Below the pieces are notes generated by a model. The model made no database searches and had not been told where the DNA came from. It saw nothing but the letters and a program-made list of their open reading frames with translations. DNA of 64,000 nt from Phytophthora hibernalis (taxonomy: Eukaryota; Oomycota; Peronosporomycetes; Peronosporales; Peronosporaceae): positions 1,674,001-1,738,000 of the forward strand of contig JAAKBF010000007.1 of assembly GCA_012656075.1 (NCBI GenBank). The letters run 5' to 3'. A program made the position numbers and the translations under genes. Numbering within the stretch: the first letter of the stretch is position 1; each line of letters starts with the position of its first letter. Positions 54,385-64,000 of this stretch are shown in pieces.

Positions 54385-55472
54385 TCAAGCTAGCTGGAGC
54401 TCTTTTTTCTTCCAGTACTCCTTCTCAAGAGTTGACATCCGATTCTTATTGATCAGGCGCAAATTATCTTGGGGCTCCCATGAGTCAGGCTCATTACCAA
54501 CCCACCTAACTAAATATTTGAACTTACCCGATCGCATCTTCATGTGTTCTAAGATCTTCTCCGCCTCAAGAATATCAGCCTCGACTAATAGTAGCATCTG
54601 TGGTCTCTGTTTTAACAAATTTAAGATCATTTGGTGCCTTGTAGAGGGTATGACCATTTTTTGAACGGATTTGGACTCGGTAGCCATCAATTCCAACTAT
54701 TTTATAGACTGCTTTGCTCCATCGAGCAGCTTCTTTATCAAATGTCTGCTTCTTGAGACGGTATAATACGCTTGATCCGATCTCAAACTCCTTCTCAATT
54801 CTATCGGCTTCCACCTGATTATGACTCAGATCCGCATCCATTACTTTGCCTTTTGCATCATTCGGGGTCATACCAATCGAGCGATGAAATGTGCAATTGT
54901 AATTTTCGATAACATCGGCAATAAGCTGTTGCGTAATCCTTTGGGAGGCATTTTGGTTAGTCTCTGCTTTAACGTTCTGTTGAACCGCTCGATTTTTCCC
55001 ATAGTACCGTGATCACCGGGCTCGTTGTTGTAGTGCTCAATTTTCTTGGATTTAAAGAATTCTTGAGCCTGTTGGTTCATGAATTCGCTACCATTATCAC
55101 TTGTCAGGATATCAACTTTGTGGAGGCGAACAAACGCTTTAAGTGCTGCTAATACAGTTGGCGCAGTCTTGTTTGACATGAGCTTTGCGTAGCCCAACCT
55201 TGAATTGATATTGATAGCTGTCAAAATTGGTCGCTTCTCCCAAAACGCAAGATCCATTTGCCAAGAGTTAGGTTATGCGAAGCTATTTTGAAGCCATTGA
55301 ATCGCTTTTTCTGCTCCTGAAATCGTTGAATGTCCGTCTGTGATGAATACCAATCCTTTACGATTTTGAAAGTTATCTTAGGATTTAACTCCTTTGCCTT
55401 ATGATACAGAGCTTGAGCTCCGATAAAGCCGGTTTTGGGGTCATAGTATAACTTTGACAGTAGCTGATCCAT
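54385..55472 (-). CDS. Maverick retroviral-type integrase with chromodomain
   Basis: About 360 residues. The N-terminus is LYYDPKTGFIGAQALYHKAK. The rve core has its three acidic residues in MDLAFW, LTSDNGSEF and KIERFNRTLKQRL. After the core comes an SH3-like strand region (GSSVLYRLKKQ, YKIVGIDGYRVQI). At the end is a chromodomain (KILEHMKMRSGKFKYLVRWV, then DSWEPQDNL). One-base shifts occur near 55260, 54890 and 54598. It inserts the element and makes the 6-bp duplication; the chromodomain suggests targeting to histone-marked chromatin. CCATATAG is at 55477-55484 (minus strand), a few bases before the start. Confidence 0.9.
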
Positions 55473-55484
55473 AGCTCTATATGG

Positions 55485-58400
55485 TTATGAAACAAAAATC
55501 CCCTGCCAGGTATATCAAGCGGTTCGGTAGTGATACCATCTGCAAGTACTCGACGCTTGTCGTAGTAGTAATTGAGAGCCGTTTTAGTTTGGCTGTAGGT
55601 AATGATTGATTTGGTCTCCTTGCTTAATCTGAAACCCTTGTTTGTACCTTGTAGCGTGATGCGATCCCGTACAACAGTCTCAAACCCATCAGGATTAAGA
55701 ACACCATTGTTTCGACCACCTCCCTGCTGAATACCCTTCGCTGAAACTTTTACCTTGTAAGATTCATCAGGTAGATAGCAAATATAGTTCTTACTCGATA
55801 GTGATACCATAGCATCACCTGACCATTCATCTTTGAACAAACCAGGAGTACGGCGATCAAACTTAGCTACCTCAATGTTGTAGTCGCGTGGGAACCAATC
55901 GTATTTATGCTCCTTGAAGTGGGCACGTAGCTCAGGCTTGATACAGTCTTGAAACGGATTCTCACAGCTGAAAGCGATATAAGCTGAATCAGTGTCCATC
56001 TCCTGATACTGGAAGTCAGAGCGGTCGAAGTAGAAGTCTATGCAGTCATAGTAGAACTGAAGCATACGTAGCTTAGCAAGCTGATAGATAGCAATCGACA
56101 AATGGATTGGGTTCTTGTTATTTAGGCGGCGTTTCTTCATGGTGATTTCACACGCATCATTAAGCTCTTCCAACCCATGGAAAGTAAAGTGTTCGATCTT
56201 GCTCTTAATAGCTTTGTCGCTCGACTCATACTTGACCTCTTTGTGCTTGCTCATGTCCATTCCAGATCGACCAAAAGCACTGTTGCCTACAAGTTTCATC
56301 ATCTCAGCAATCATAGCCTTAGACTTATCAACATCACCCTCTCGTCGCGCATTTGATACAGCCTCCATAAAGGAGCAAAAGCCTTGTGAGAGCTGGCCTT
56401 GACAAAGCAGTAAGTCTTGGTGATCTCCATACCATGAGAAAGGTACCACTTGAGCAAAGGAGTGTAGATGAGAATCTTTTCACCAAAGTAGCTACCAATC
56501 AACTTGCGAGCTGGCTTTGCTCGGCTTTGCTTGCGCGCCTCATTGTGATCGAACATGTGCTTACCAATGACGCTCTCATTTGTACAGTCGATCAGTACAT
56601 TCTTGAAAATTGGAGTCATCTCACCAAAGTACTGTTTCAGGTTCTCTGGTGTGTGAATATCACACTCGAGAAAGCCAAAGATTTTATCGGCCTTGATATC
56701 CTCGATGATACCTTCATACGCTTCCACTGTTGTCAATCGACCGCATGGCATCTCATTACCAAGTGCCCACAGGTATAGAGCGTTAGCATCGTATCCGATA
56801 ATTTTCTTACAGACCTTGCCACCACGAATTGTCGTCTCATTACGTTTAGCGTAGCGATTGAAGATAATAGATGGACCTCCGGCGATGTTGGCCTTCATCT
56901 TAGCGTAGATATCCTTTTCCTCCCGATCAATAGAATATACCAGTCTCTCCGAGTTGAACTCAAGCAAGTTCTTGTATCTAAATCCCCGAGGGACATATCT
57001 TTACGAGCGGAGTTGCACTTCACACAGCTGATCAAGATGTTGCCGTCGATGTGGCCAAGATTATTGTTGATACGGTCAGCTGAAGCGATCTCAGCGGTCA
57101 GCTGACAGTAGCATAGACCACATAGATACTTTTGCTTTTGCAGCAATGTATTCAAGTGCTCAAGTGTCATACCGAATTTTCGCTTTGCCTTAGCATCCTG
57201 ATTCTTGTATCCACTCATTCGCTTAGCTGGGAATTGGAATGCGTTAGCTGGCTTCTTATCTGGATATTGGAGATTATTGAAGCAGGTCTGATACATCACC
57301 TTCTCCGAAAGACCAGGTAGCGACACTCCATCCGCAAACATATCCAGATCGAAACGCTTAAAGAGTTCTTGTTGAGCCTTGATAGCCTTGGTGAATGGGA
57401 CTACGTCAAGATTGTTGTACCAGATCAGTAGGTCCTTGATTGATTTCATCTCGTAGTACTCCCACACGAACTTCACTCGTTCGTAGTCATCATCGGTGAT
57501 ACTTGTTCCACGGAGCTTGCTGTCAAAAGCTGACTTAGGCGGGATTGTAGTCTGGTTTAGCACATTGAACGCGGTGATGTAATCGTATGGGAAAAGACCC
57601 TTACCAAGACCACAGACACATCTAATTTTGTCATTGCATTTGCAGCCACCAAGATATGTTGTGAGGTACTTATCGTAGCTGGTACCAGCAGGTACATAGT
57701 TGCTAATATCGAGCATTTTCATGTCCGATGTAGCTATGCACATGTAGCTGGGATTCTTGATGACAGATTTGATATTGTCGGTACCGATAACAGCAAACAA
57801 ATCCTTCTTAATCAAGTTAATATCGTATCGACCAGAATTGAAACCGAATACTGGTACCTGATCAAGCTGCTGTTTTAGTTTCCCGTAATCAGACCTTTGC
57901 TTACCAAAGCCAAGACTGCTATGAAAGTCAAAGAAGCTGGCATACTTTCCTTGTTCAATCCAACCCTCGACATCAGACATCTTGTAGGTCTTACCAAGAT
58001 TGACTCCTGGAATTTCCATACCTGTCAGACCGTGAGCGTTGATGATTTTCTGTAGAAGCGACTTGTACTTATTGACATTGTACTGCTGGATCTTCACGGA
58101 TACATCACCGATGTATTTGAACATATCCGTAAGTAGCATCTTCGGATCATCATTTACAAAGCAACGCACCTCCTCGGTTAAGCTATCAGCTACTGATACA
58201 GACACCGGAATGTGTTCGTTCGTGAAGACAGTATTCTCCCCGTGTTGAGTCGCAGTAGGCTTAAGGATGGCCTCAAAGTCATAAACGATGAAGTGATCGA
58301 TGTACTGGTCAGCATTCTTGATTGAATACTTCGTAAGCAGTGATCGTATTGCGTTCTGAGCTGGTTTGTAGATAGTTGGCTCAGCTGGGAAGCTTTCGAT

Positions 58401-59490
58401 ATTCACGAGCTCGCACTGATTCTTTTTGTGGTTTTTAACCCTTTCAGCGCTGACGAAAACCATTTCACACTTAGGACATTGATACTTAGCCTGAAGCATA
58501 TCGATGTTCTTGATGTAAAGAGCATGATTTTCGAACGATAAAATATCCATAGCTTCATACCCCTTGTCCGATCTACGAATGCATCCTACATTTCCAGAAA
58601 CTACATCCATCTTATATACGTTAATACCAAGTTGGAAGCAGTCTTCAACCTCATCGAGCTGTAGTAGGTCAATGGGCTTGAAACTCCTAAACATGCTCAA
58701 CGAATATTTAACCCCTTGAAAGAACAGTAGCGCTTGAATGCCTCCTTCACCTGAGCCTGAATTCTACGAGGATCCTTCTTAGGGCTCTGGAATGTATGCC
58801 AGGCGATACAGTGGAAGACACACTTGTTGTTGGTCTTGGGGAAGTTGATCACATGCTTGTTTTCGCGAATAATCTTAGGGATGACAGCTTCGCTATCCCC
58901 GAGAGCATGGTCGCGATGGTAGATGAAAATCTTGAATGCAGTGATCGCCTTTAGCTTATACCCAGAGCTGGGATAGTTCAGTTTGTCAGCCAACTCCATA
59001 GAACGGATTTCGAAATCACCTTCTTTTGAATATCAGCCTTGCTATTGATATCAATAGGATTATTGAATACATGAGTATTAGCGAGATTTGGGTAGAAGTA
59101 GCGAGTGTCGTCAAGATCGGTCTTGCTTACAAGTTCATACCCGAGAGCAATATTTATCTTAGACGCACTCGTTTGAGTCGAAAGGACGTTCTCGAGCTTG
59201 TTGTAGAAATCAGAAGGCTCAACACCCTCGTACAAATGTGATTCCATGTGATTACCATTGTAAAAACGATACTTAGGATCAGCCTTGTAGTCGGGCGACA
59301 AGTGTTTCTCAAGGGTTTCAATCGAAACATTGTACTGCTTAGCTACTAATCTCTTGTTGATTAGACGCGAAACGTTGCTAACATAAACCATCTTGCCCGT
59401 TCTACCACGCACCTTAACACGGTAGCTACTACCCCATTTGATAGGTTGGATATTTAATCTCTTTAATCCTTCGAGATCGTATGCAAACAT
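55485..59490 (-). CDS. Maverick protein-primed-type DNA polymerase B
   Basis: About 1,335 residues once five frames are joined. The N-terminal domain (58978-59490 and beyond) includes RFYNGNHMESHLYEGV and YELVSKTDLDDTRYFYPN. The exonuclease begins with YDFEAILK (Exo I) at about 58280; VFGFNSGRYDINLIKKD is Exo II. An HNH-like insert follows at about 57131-56990. Polymerase motif A is YDANALYLWAL at about 56770. Motif B is MKLVGNSAFGRSG at about 56280 and motif C is MDTDSAYIAF at about 55990. Frame changes near 58990, 58700, 56970 and 56350 are small. The open frame runs to 55385, but one restored base near 55500 would end it at 55485, just before the integrase start. It replicates the element. 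Confidence 0.9.
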
Positions 59491-59495
59491 GTTGC

Positions 59496-59502
59496 CTATA
59501 TA
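59496..59502. promoter_or_regulatory. CTATATA motif before polymerase gene
   Basis: On the minus strand TATATAG ends 5 bp before the polymerase start at 59490. A second CTATAT lies about 13 bp further upstream. Confidence 0.5.
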
Positions 59503-59697
59503 TGCTTGGCTATATTATTCTCCGTAGATATGACTTTATAATTATTTGACCTGTATCAGGATCGACTTTATATCTTAGTCATTTACAAAATATTCTGAAA
59601 TTAATTAATTCAAATATTTGGCTTATACTTTTGGAGGTTTTAAGCCATTGTCATTGACTATATTGGGATTGACTTTTTATTTGAGAAAAATAATTAA

Positions 59698-59910
59698 TTA
59701 ATTAAGTTCGGTTTCGTTGTTAGGTTCGGGTTTGTCTTCAATAAGTTCGGTTTTAGGCTTACGCTTTCGAGCTCGAATTTGGTCTCTATTCTTGTCGTCG
59801 TAGCTCTTTTGATACGACAAGCGAGCGTCGCGTGTGCGCTGGTAGTAGCGCTTCTGTGCTGCTTTGATACGTTCCTTGCTAGCTTGGTATTGCTCAGGAG
59901 AGTACGCCAT
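59698..59910 (-). CDS. Maverick small basic protein
   Basis: 70 residues. The N-terminus (MAYSPEQYQASKERIKAAQK) leads into an Arg/Lys/Tyr-rich helix (RYYQRTRDARLSYQKS). The tail has a nuclear-signal-like RARKRKPK followed by acidic and Asn residues. ATATAG lies 5-10 bp upstream. It is probably DNA-binding by composition only. Confidence 0.5.
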   Translation of the reverse strand: MAYSPEQYQASKERIKAAQKRYYQRTRDARLSYQKSYDDKNRDQIRARKRKPKTELIEDKPEPNNETELN

Positions 59911-60002
59911 GTTACTATATTACTCACTTTATATTTATCACGATCGATCAACAAATACTTGGTAATTGAGAAGTTGAAGACACCATGCTTCCATTAAATT
60001 AT

Positions 60003-60878
60003 TCATTTCCTCTTTCCTCTTCCTCTGTTTCTCTTTGTGCTCTGTGAGGGTTGTTGTTGAGGTTGTCGCTGAGCTTCAGTAGCAGGAAGCAACGAAGTGT
60101 GCTCGGTCAATTCTTGATGCTGCGCTTCAGCAGCAAAAGTCAGGTCGGTCATTTCATGTCGCTGGGCTTGTAACGGTGTCTCGTCCTTCGCTTCCTCGAT
60201 CATGTTGTCAAGCTTCGATTTCCAATGTTGCGAATATGACAGAATCGCCCCACCGCAATGTCAACACCAATCATCTGACACACGATAAGCGAGCGGCCAG
60301 GAACTGCTAAACATCCTTTTTCGTCGGTTGGATTCTCTCCGAAGGCCAAAACAATGATTGTAATGACCGCCAATATGACAGGTACGAAGCATTGAGCGTT
60401 GATGATCCACCGTCTGTATCCTGCTCTACACAAGAAAATTAGCAACAACATATTCAAACAATTAGGGGCGAGAATACGTACGCTTATATTTCAGCGCTCT
60501 GGAAGCAGTTCCACCAATGTCAACGCGAACATGACCCGGAACCACCACCAGCACGTGAATCATGTCCTCTCCGAGCGACACGTTCGGCCCAAAGAGACTT
60601 GGTTTGGACAGCTTCCACGACGCGCGCATCTTCACGTAGGAAGAAACATCTCCGCTCTGAAGCACCGCGTCCAGAGCATCGTCGTCCGTTACCCACGCGC
60701 CGCGACCCTCGTCTTTCTTCGCCAGGAAGAGCTGCAGGTCCTTGGCGTCGCACGTGATAGTCGCTGGGTTCTCCGCCTTGACCTCCTTCTTCAAGTCCCC
60801 CACCAATTGATCCGCGTCGATGTCCACAGGAAATGCGCTTCCCGCCACACCAACGATCGCACAGACAAGCTTCACCAT
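60003..60878 (-). CDS. Crinkler (CRN)-like effector gene carried inside the Maverick
   Basis: The N-terminal ~114 residues have the CRN header layout: a ubiquitin-like fold, LQLFLAK at residues 48-54, a DDDALDAVL segment, and the conserved HVLVVVP boundary at residues 108-114. CRN headers direct secretion and entry into plant cells in this family. A GT-AG intron (about 60424-60470) can join this to a second exon with a hydrophobic helix (CFVPVILAVITIIVLAFG) and a second hydrophobic stretch, then a Gln-rich, basic tail ending at 60003. One missing G near 60243 separates the last part. The exon link is inferred, and the C-terminus matches no CRN effector domain known to me. The GC-rich codon use is host-like and no TATATAG motif precedes it. 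Confidence 0.72.
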
Positions 60879-61059
60879 CCTTCATCGAGCCGGCAGATTC
60901 TGGAATGAGGAAGAAGGGAGGGAGAATTTATGGCGTACTTAAGCGGACATGAAGGTGTGTGACATAGATTTTCAACCAATGATGAGACGCCACGTCGCGA
61001 ACTAATCCTTGAGGTAAAAATCTGTTCTATTGCTTTTATCAATATAGTTTGAACGTTGG

Positions 61060-61216
61060 CGGCCGAAACGCCCTAATATCGAAAAGACGTGGCTCGTGGT
61101 CGAGAGGTTGCGTCGTTGAAATCGCTGCTGTCCCGAAAGAAGGTTTCAGGAATGTTCTCGGTGGTAAATTACGGTAAGGAAAAAATTGCCGGCGTAATGT
61201 TCTAAGTATTACTACT
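61060..61216 (-). repeat. Maverick right terminal inverted repeat
   Basis: 61096-61216 is the exact reverse complement of 43024-43144. The inner ~35 bp are diverged. Confidence 0.93.
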
Positions 61217-61222
61217 AGTGTC
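61217..61222. repeat. Target-site duplication of the Maverick, right (AGTGTC)
   Basis: Identical to 43018-43023. Confidence 0.9.
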
Positions 61223-61486
61223 AAACAAGACATGAAAACGCTGTTAGCGTTTCGAAAGGCAGTCGACTGAACGATGTTGTGCTAAGTTAGCTCTCCTTCT
61301 CATTTGATGGTGATTGTTATTTACGCAGATAAAGCCAACATCCTTGAGATAATTTCCACAGGTATCGTATCTCATACTCGTCGCAAGATGAGGCCCTGTT
61401 GCACTTCAATCGACGTTTCTAAAGTCTAATGCAACGTGATGAACTGTTTGCTACTTATATGCCCCCAGTCCAGTTTCCGCTGCGGT
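61223..61486. other. Intergenic, no gene recognised
   Basis: Spacer between the Maverick and the 3' end of the channel gene. Confidence 0.4.
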
Positions 61487-63772
61487 CTATACTGTGAAGC
61501 GATTCTCGATTCCGTGTGCTGGTTCGAGAGTCAGGGGGACTGGTGAATTCGTGAATAACATCGAGTTGATGCTGGTGATTGGCGTTGACGAGTTTAGCGC
61601 CATGTGGATCGACTGTCGACGTTCCTGAACGCGAGACAAACGACCTTGAGTAGCCTTAAGTGTTTCGACTAGCCGCTGGATTTCTTCCAGATTGAGATTC
61701 ATGTTGTCCAGCTCGCTGTTGACAGCAAGACCATCTTCAGTCTGGAACGAGTTGCCGTGCACAAGTTTTGGACGCTTACTGCCAGAACCTGACGACGACA
61801 TTGACGGAGAGGGAAACGAATCCTCTGTGTCGCCATCGACAAACGACTGGTTGTTTCTCCCACCTGGACCAGGAACCTCCACAATGCTACTGACGTCCAC
61901 CGCGTGAGCGTTGTCCAAGACTTTGACGTTGTAGAGTCGAGCTTTGAGTCGCGTATTCAGACGACGTTTCTCTGCTTCGGCAAAAAGGCGATCATGGATG
62001 TGAGGGTACGAATCAAAGATTTCCTCGGCGTCGCTCCTATCCAAACATTTCAACTCGCAGAAGGTGCCTGCTATGACGGTGCATGAACGCGTCATATGCC
62101 GCAGCAGGCCAATTTCTCCGAAAAACTTCCTTGCTTGAGCACTGCCAGCAGACCTTCGTTATCGGGTGAGATGACTTTGGCTTTTCCTCGACTGATGATA
62201 ACCATTGAGTTGGCAGGGTCTCCTTTGTGAAAAACAACATCACCACGCATGTAGAGCTGCGTCTTTAGCCGCATCACACAAGCAGCGAGGCAAGAATCGG
62301 AGCAGTCTTGAAAAAGTGGCACGGTGGCAATGAGGTTTCGATGGATGTACAAAGCAATTTCGGCGCGCAGCGCTGGCGACAGGTCCTCGTCCTCGTAGAT
62401 AGCTTTTTCATACCGATCTGACGTGTTTTTCATGCGCCAGAGTGTTTCATAGTAGTTTTTGGCAGATTTACGTAGCTCAACCGGTACATGCAGCGCTTTC
62501 AAGTCGCTCATGACCATCCGGACTTTTCCTGGTATTGTAGTGCGCGCGAGCTGGAGCCGATTACCCCTGCCGTGATGCTTGCAAGTGTCAAGCACTGAAA
62601 TAAAAATCCTACAACTCCGAGGATTGCGCTCAGGAACTGCCATTTCGGTTCGACTGTGACTGCAGATATATTCAACATCAGCAGCACCGCCGCGTACAAA
62701 GCCTCATTGTATGCGAGCTGTTCATCCACAACATCCTCCAGACCGATCATAGGACCAGCCCATAGACAAGCAACCCAGTGGATAACCGAGATGTAGCAAG
62801 CAAATACTTGGACTGCATAGGCAAATTTCATGTACTTCCTACAAAATACGAAAAGTGGCATGAGAAATTGAGTACTGTCCATAATTGGGAAACAACTCGT
62901 CACTTACTGCACAAACTTGATGAGCCGCGTGATTCGGAAGAGTTTCTAAAACGACAATTCTTAGTTTTCTCTTTGCAGGAGAGGCTACAGTTTTGGCACC
63001 TACCGGAACTTTCAGATATTTTACAGACGCCTTGAAGGCCTTACGCTCAACCCCGAGAAATCAGTGGAGTTGAAGGTAATGATGGATTCAATTGGGATAG
63101 ATCCGATAACATCTACAAAAAACCAGCTCTGGCAGCAGAAAGAGGGATGTGAGTTGTCATGGACTGTGGTTGCCAAACAATCTAAGTTATTGAGGTTTCA
63201 CAGTTGGAAGAACTTACTTTAATATAGTGCTTGGCAACAAGACGGCTATCCATGATGACCTCGGTGTCCTCTACGTATCCCGTTCTGCGAAGCAGCAACA
63301 CAACAACGTCGTCCACTAGTTTAGGCGTAGGCTCAGACCGGTAACAATTTATATGGGAATACCTGAAATTTAGAATCACGTCGAACAAGTAGATTGCATC
63401 GGTGGTCTTGTTGAAGGTGTACCAATACCAGAGCTCACTCTCACCAAAAGCAATGGTATACGGTACGCGCCAGATGAGGAGAATAGTTGTAATAGCGAGG
63501 AGAAGGTCCCAGCAATACCGAAACATTGAATCAGGCTGCAACATGTACTTGTACGAGACATTCGAACGTGCAAGACGAACTTGACGCTCCTGTTCCGCCA
63601 CTTTGAGTGAGACTCGGTTTGATGCCGGCACAATCTCCGCGCGAGCACCTCCTAGTGCAGCCAACCATATACGACCAGCTTTTCCCGGGTGATGTTCGCC
63701 ATTCGGACTGCTAGGCTCAGTAGCGGCGCGAGGACTAGCTGCACTCTTCACCGCGTTCCACACCTTCCCCAT
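61487..63772 (-). CDS. Voltage-gated-type channel with cyclic-nucleotide-binding domain
   Basis: Exons: 63363-63772, 63218-63284, about 63030-63128, about 62905-62945, then from about 62840 down to 61487. The N-terminal cytosolic part leads to S1 (FRYCWDLLLAITTILLIWRV). The linker to S3 reads TGYVEDTEVIMDSRLVAKHY and S4-S5 is rich in basic residues (KLFRITRLIKFV). S5 is YAVQVFACYISVIHWVACLW. The pore loop LAYNEALYAAVLLMLNISAV lacks a GYG filter. S6 (FQCLTLASITAGVIG) precedes a C-linker and a cNMP-binding fold (VPLFQDCSDSCLAACVMRLK, FHKGDPANSMVIISRGK). The tail is Ser-rich with a coiled coil. One-base deficits occur near 63080 (G4), 62525 and 62118 (T5). Confidence 0.82.
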
Positions 63773-63813
63773 AATCTGCCGGACCTACAGTAACGATATC
63801 ACCTTTCGTCCGC

Positions 63814-63990
63814 CTAATGCACAAGTAACGAGATGCCTTCCAAAATGCTCTGATTCTCATGAGCATACGCAACCATCTCGATAGCTATTTTCAATCCTCT
63901 AGCTGCAGCGTCTAAAACCGTTTGGCCAAGCTGAGTATAAACAACCAAACAATGTCGACGAGCGAGGCATGAAAGAAGGGTTTTCAGATG
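63814..63990 (-). CDS. C-terminal exon of a gene running off the window (ankyrin-like)
   Basis: The exon seems to begin after a TAG acceptor at 63991. It reads LKTLLSCLARRHCLVVYTQ, then LGQTVLDAAARGLKIAIEMV, and stops at 63814. The G-Q-T-x-L-D-x-A-x-x-G text fits the last ankyrin repeat of a longer protein. The rest lies beyond the window, so the identity is open. Confidence 0.35.
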   Translation of the reverse strand, partial: HLKTLLSCLARRHCLVVYTQLGQTVLDAAARGLKIAIEMVAYAHENQSILEGISLLVH

Positions 63991-64000
63991 CTATTCGTTG

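Larger units (their letters stand above)
43024..61216. mobile_element. Complete Maverick/Polinton, 18,193 bp
   Basis: It is bounded by TIRs that start AGTAGTAATACTTAGAAC (the AG terminus usual for the group) and by a 6-bp target duplication. Inside are all hallmark genes: DNA polymerase B, rve integrase, major and minor capsid proteins, packaging ATPase and cysteine protease, plus a fibre, accessory genes and a CRN-like cargo gene. The sequence is visibly more AT-rich than the flanks. It inserted in the gap between the dynein light intermediate chain gene and the channel gene without breaking either. Confidence 0.95.

Noticed and set aside
56895..57131. HNH module as an independent homing-endonuclease gene
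   Set aside because: It has no start of its own and is in frame within the polymerase, so I treat it as a PolB insert.
60399..60908. 169-codon plus-strand frame
   Set aside because: Antisense to the CRN-like gene, whose minus-strand frame has clear family motifs.
43024..61216. Interpretation as an integrated virophage or giant-virus fragment
   Set aside because: The rve integrase with chromodomain, 6-bp duplication and AG-ended TIRs fit a Maverick/Polinton; no giant-virus transcription or translation genes are present.
1..64000. CRISPR arrays, bacterial operons, rRNA or tRNA genes
   Set aside because: No regularly spaced repeats of CRISPR type were seen and I found no convincing tRNA or rRNA sequence; the introns and domains are eukaryotic.

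Overview
The window looks like a chromosome segment from an oomycete, most likely a Peronosporales (Phytophthora-like) species. The evidence is compact genes with 55-120 bp GT-AG introns, a flagellar DUF4200 protein, a folate-biopterin-type transporter, a multi-exon FYVE/lipase protein, and a Crinkler-type N-terminus with an LxLFLAK motif and an HVLVxxP boundary.

The left ~11 kb is gene-poor. It holds three related minus-strand genes with an endonuclease/exonuclease/phosphatase fold plus a jacalin-like lectin domain (3566-4887, 5622-6938, 9355-10629), a retroelement RNase H remnant (7452-7838), tandem repeats, and a 440-bp Mutator-type MITE with a 9-bp target duplication (8349-8788). From 11 to 43 kb there are ordinary host genes: a Rad2/XPG nuclease, a CFAP73/CCDC42-like protein, a WW-ankyrin protein, an epsin (ENTH), a decayed and an intact purple acid phosphatase facing away from each other, a SANT/Myb-like protein, a DysF-FYVE-lipase protein, a folate-biopterin transporter, a SPC24-like kinetochore protein with a possible U12 AT-AC intron, a TFIIIC TPR subunit and a dynein light intermediate chain. 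A cyclic-nucleotide-binding channel and the end of another gene close the right side.

The centrepiece is a complete Maverick/Polinton at 43024-61216 (18,193 bp). It has a perfect 6-bp target duplication (AGTGTC) and terminal inverted repeats whose outer 121 bp are identical. It carries protein-primed-type DNA polymerase B with an HNH-like insert, an rve integrase with a chromodomain, double-jelly-roll major capsid protein, minor capsid (penton) protein, packaging ATPase, adenain-like protease, a basic virion-like protein, a phage-style fibre with an S74 self-cleaving chaperone, and several unrecognised small genes. A CTATAT/ATATAG motif lies a short way upstream of most of its start codons. 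One block of four genes is packed with ATGA overlaps. Next to the right TIR lies a Crinkler (CRN)-like gene that looks like captured host cargo.

Almost every long gene, host or element, is interrupted by single-base deficits, most of them in homopolymers or doublets (for example G5 read as G4, A5 read as A4). This looks like a systematic base-calling problem rather than gene decay. Most frameshifts below should therefore be read as likely sequence errors. The exceptions are the second jacalin gene and the minus-strand phosphatase, whose lesions go beyond this pattern.
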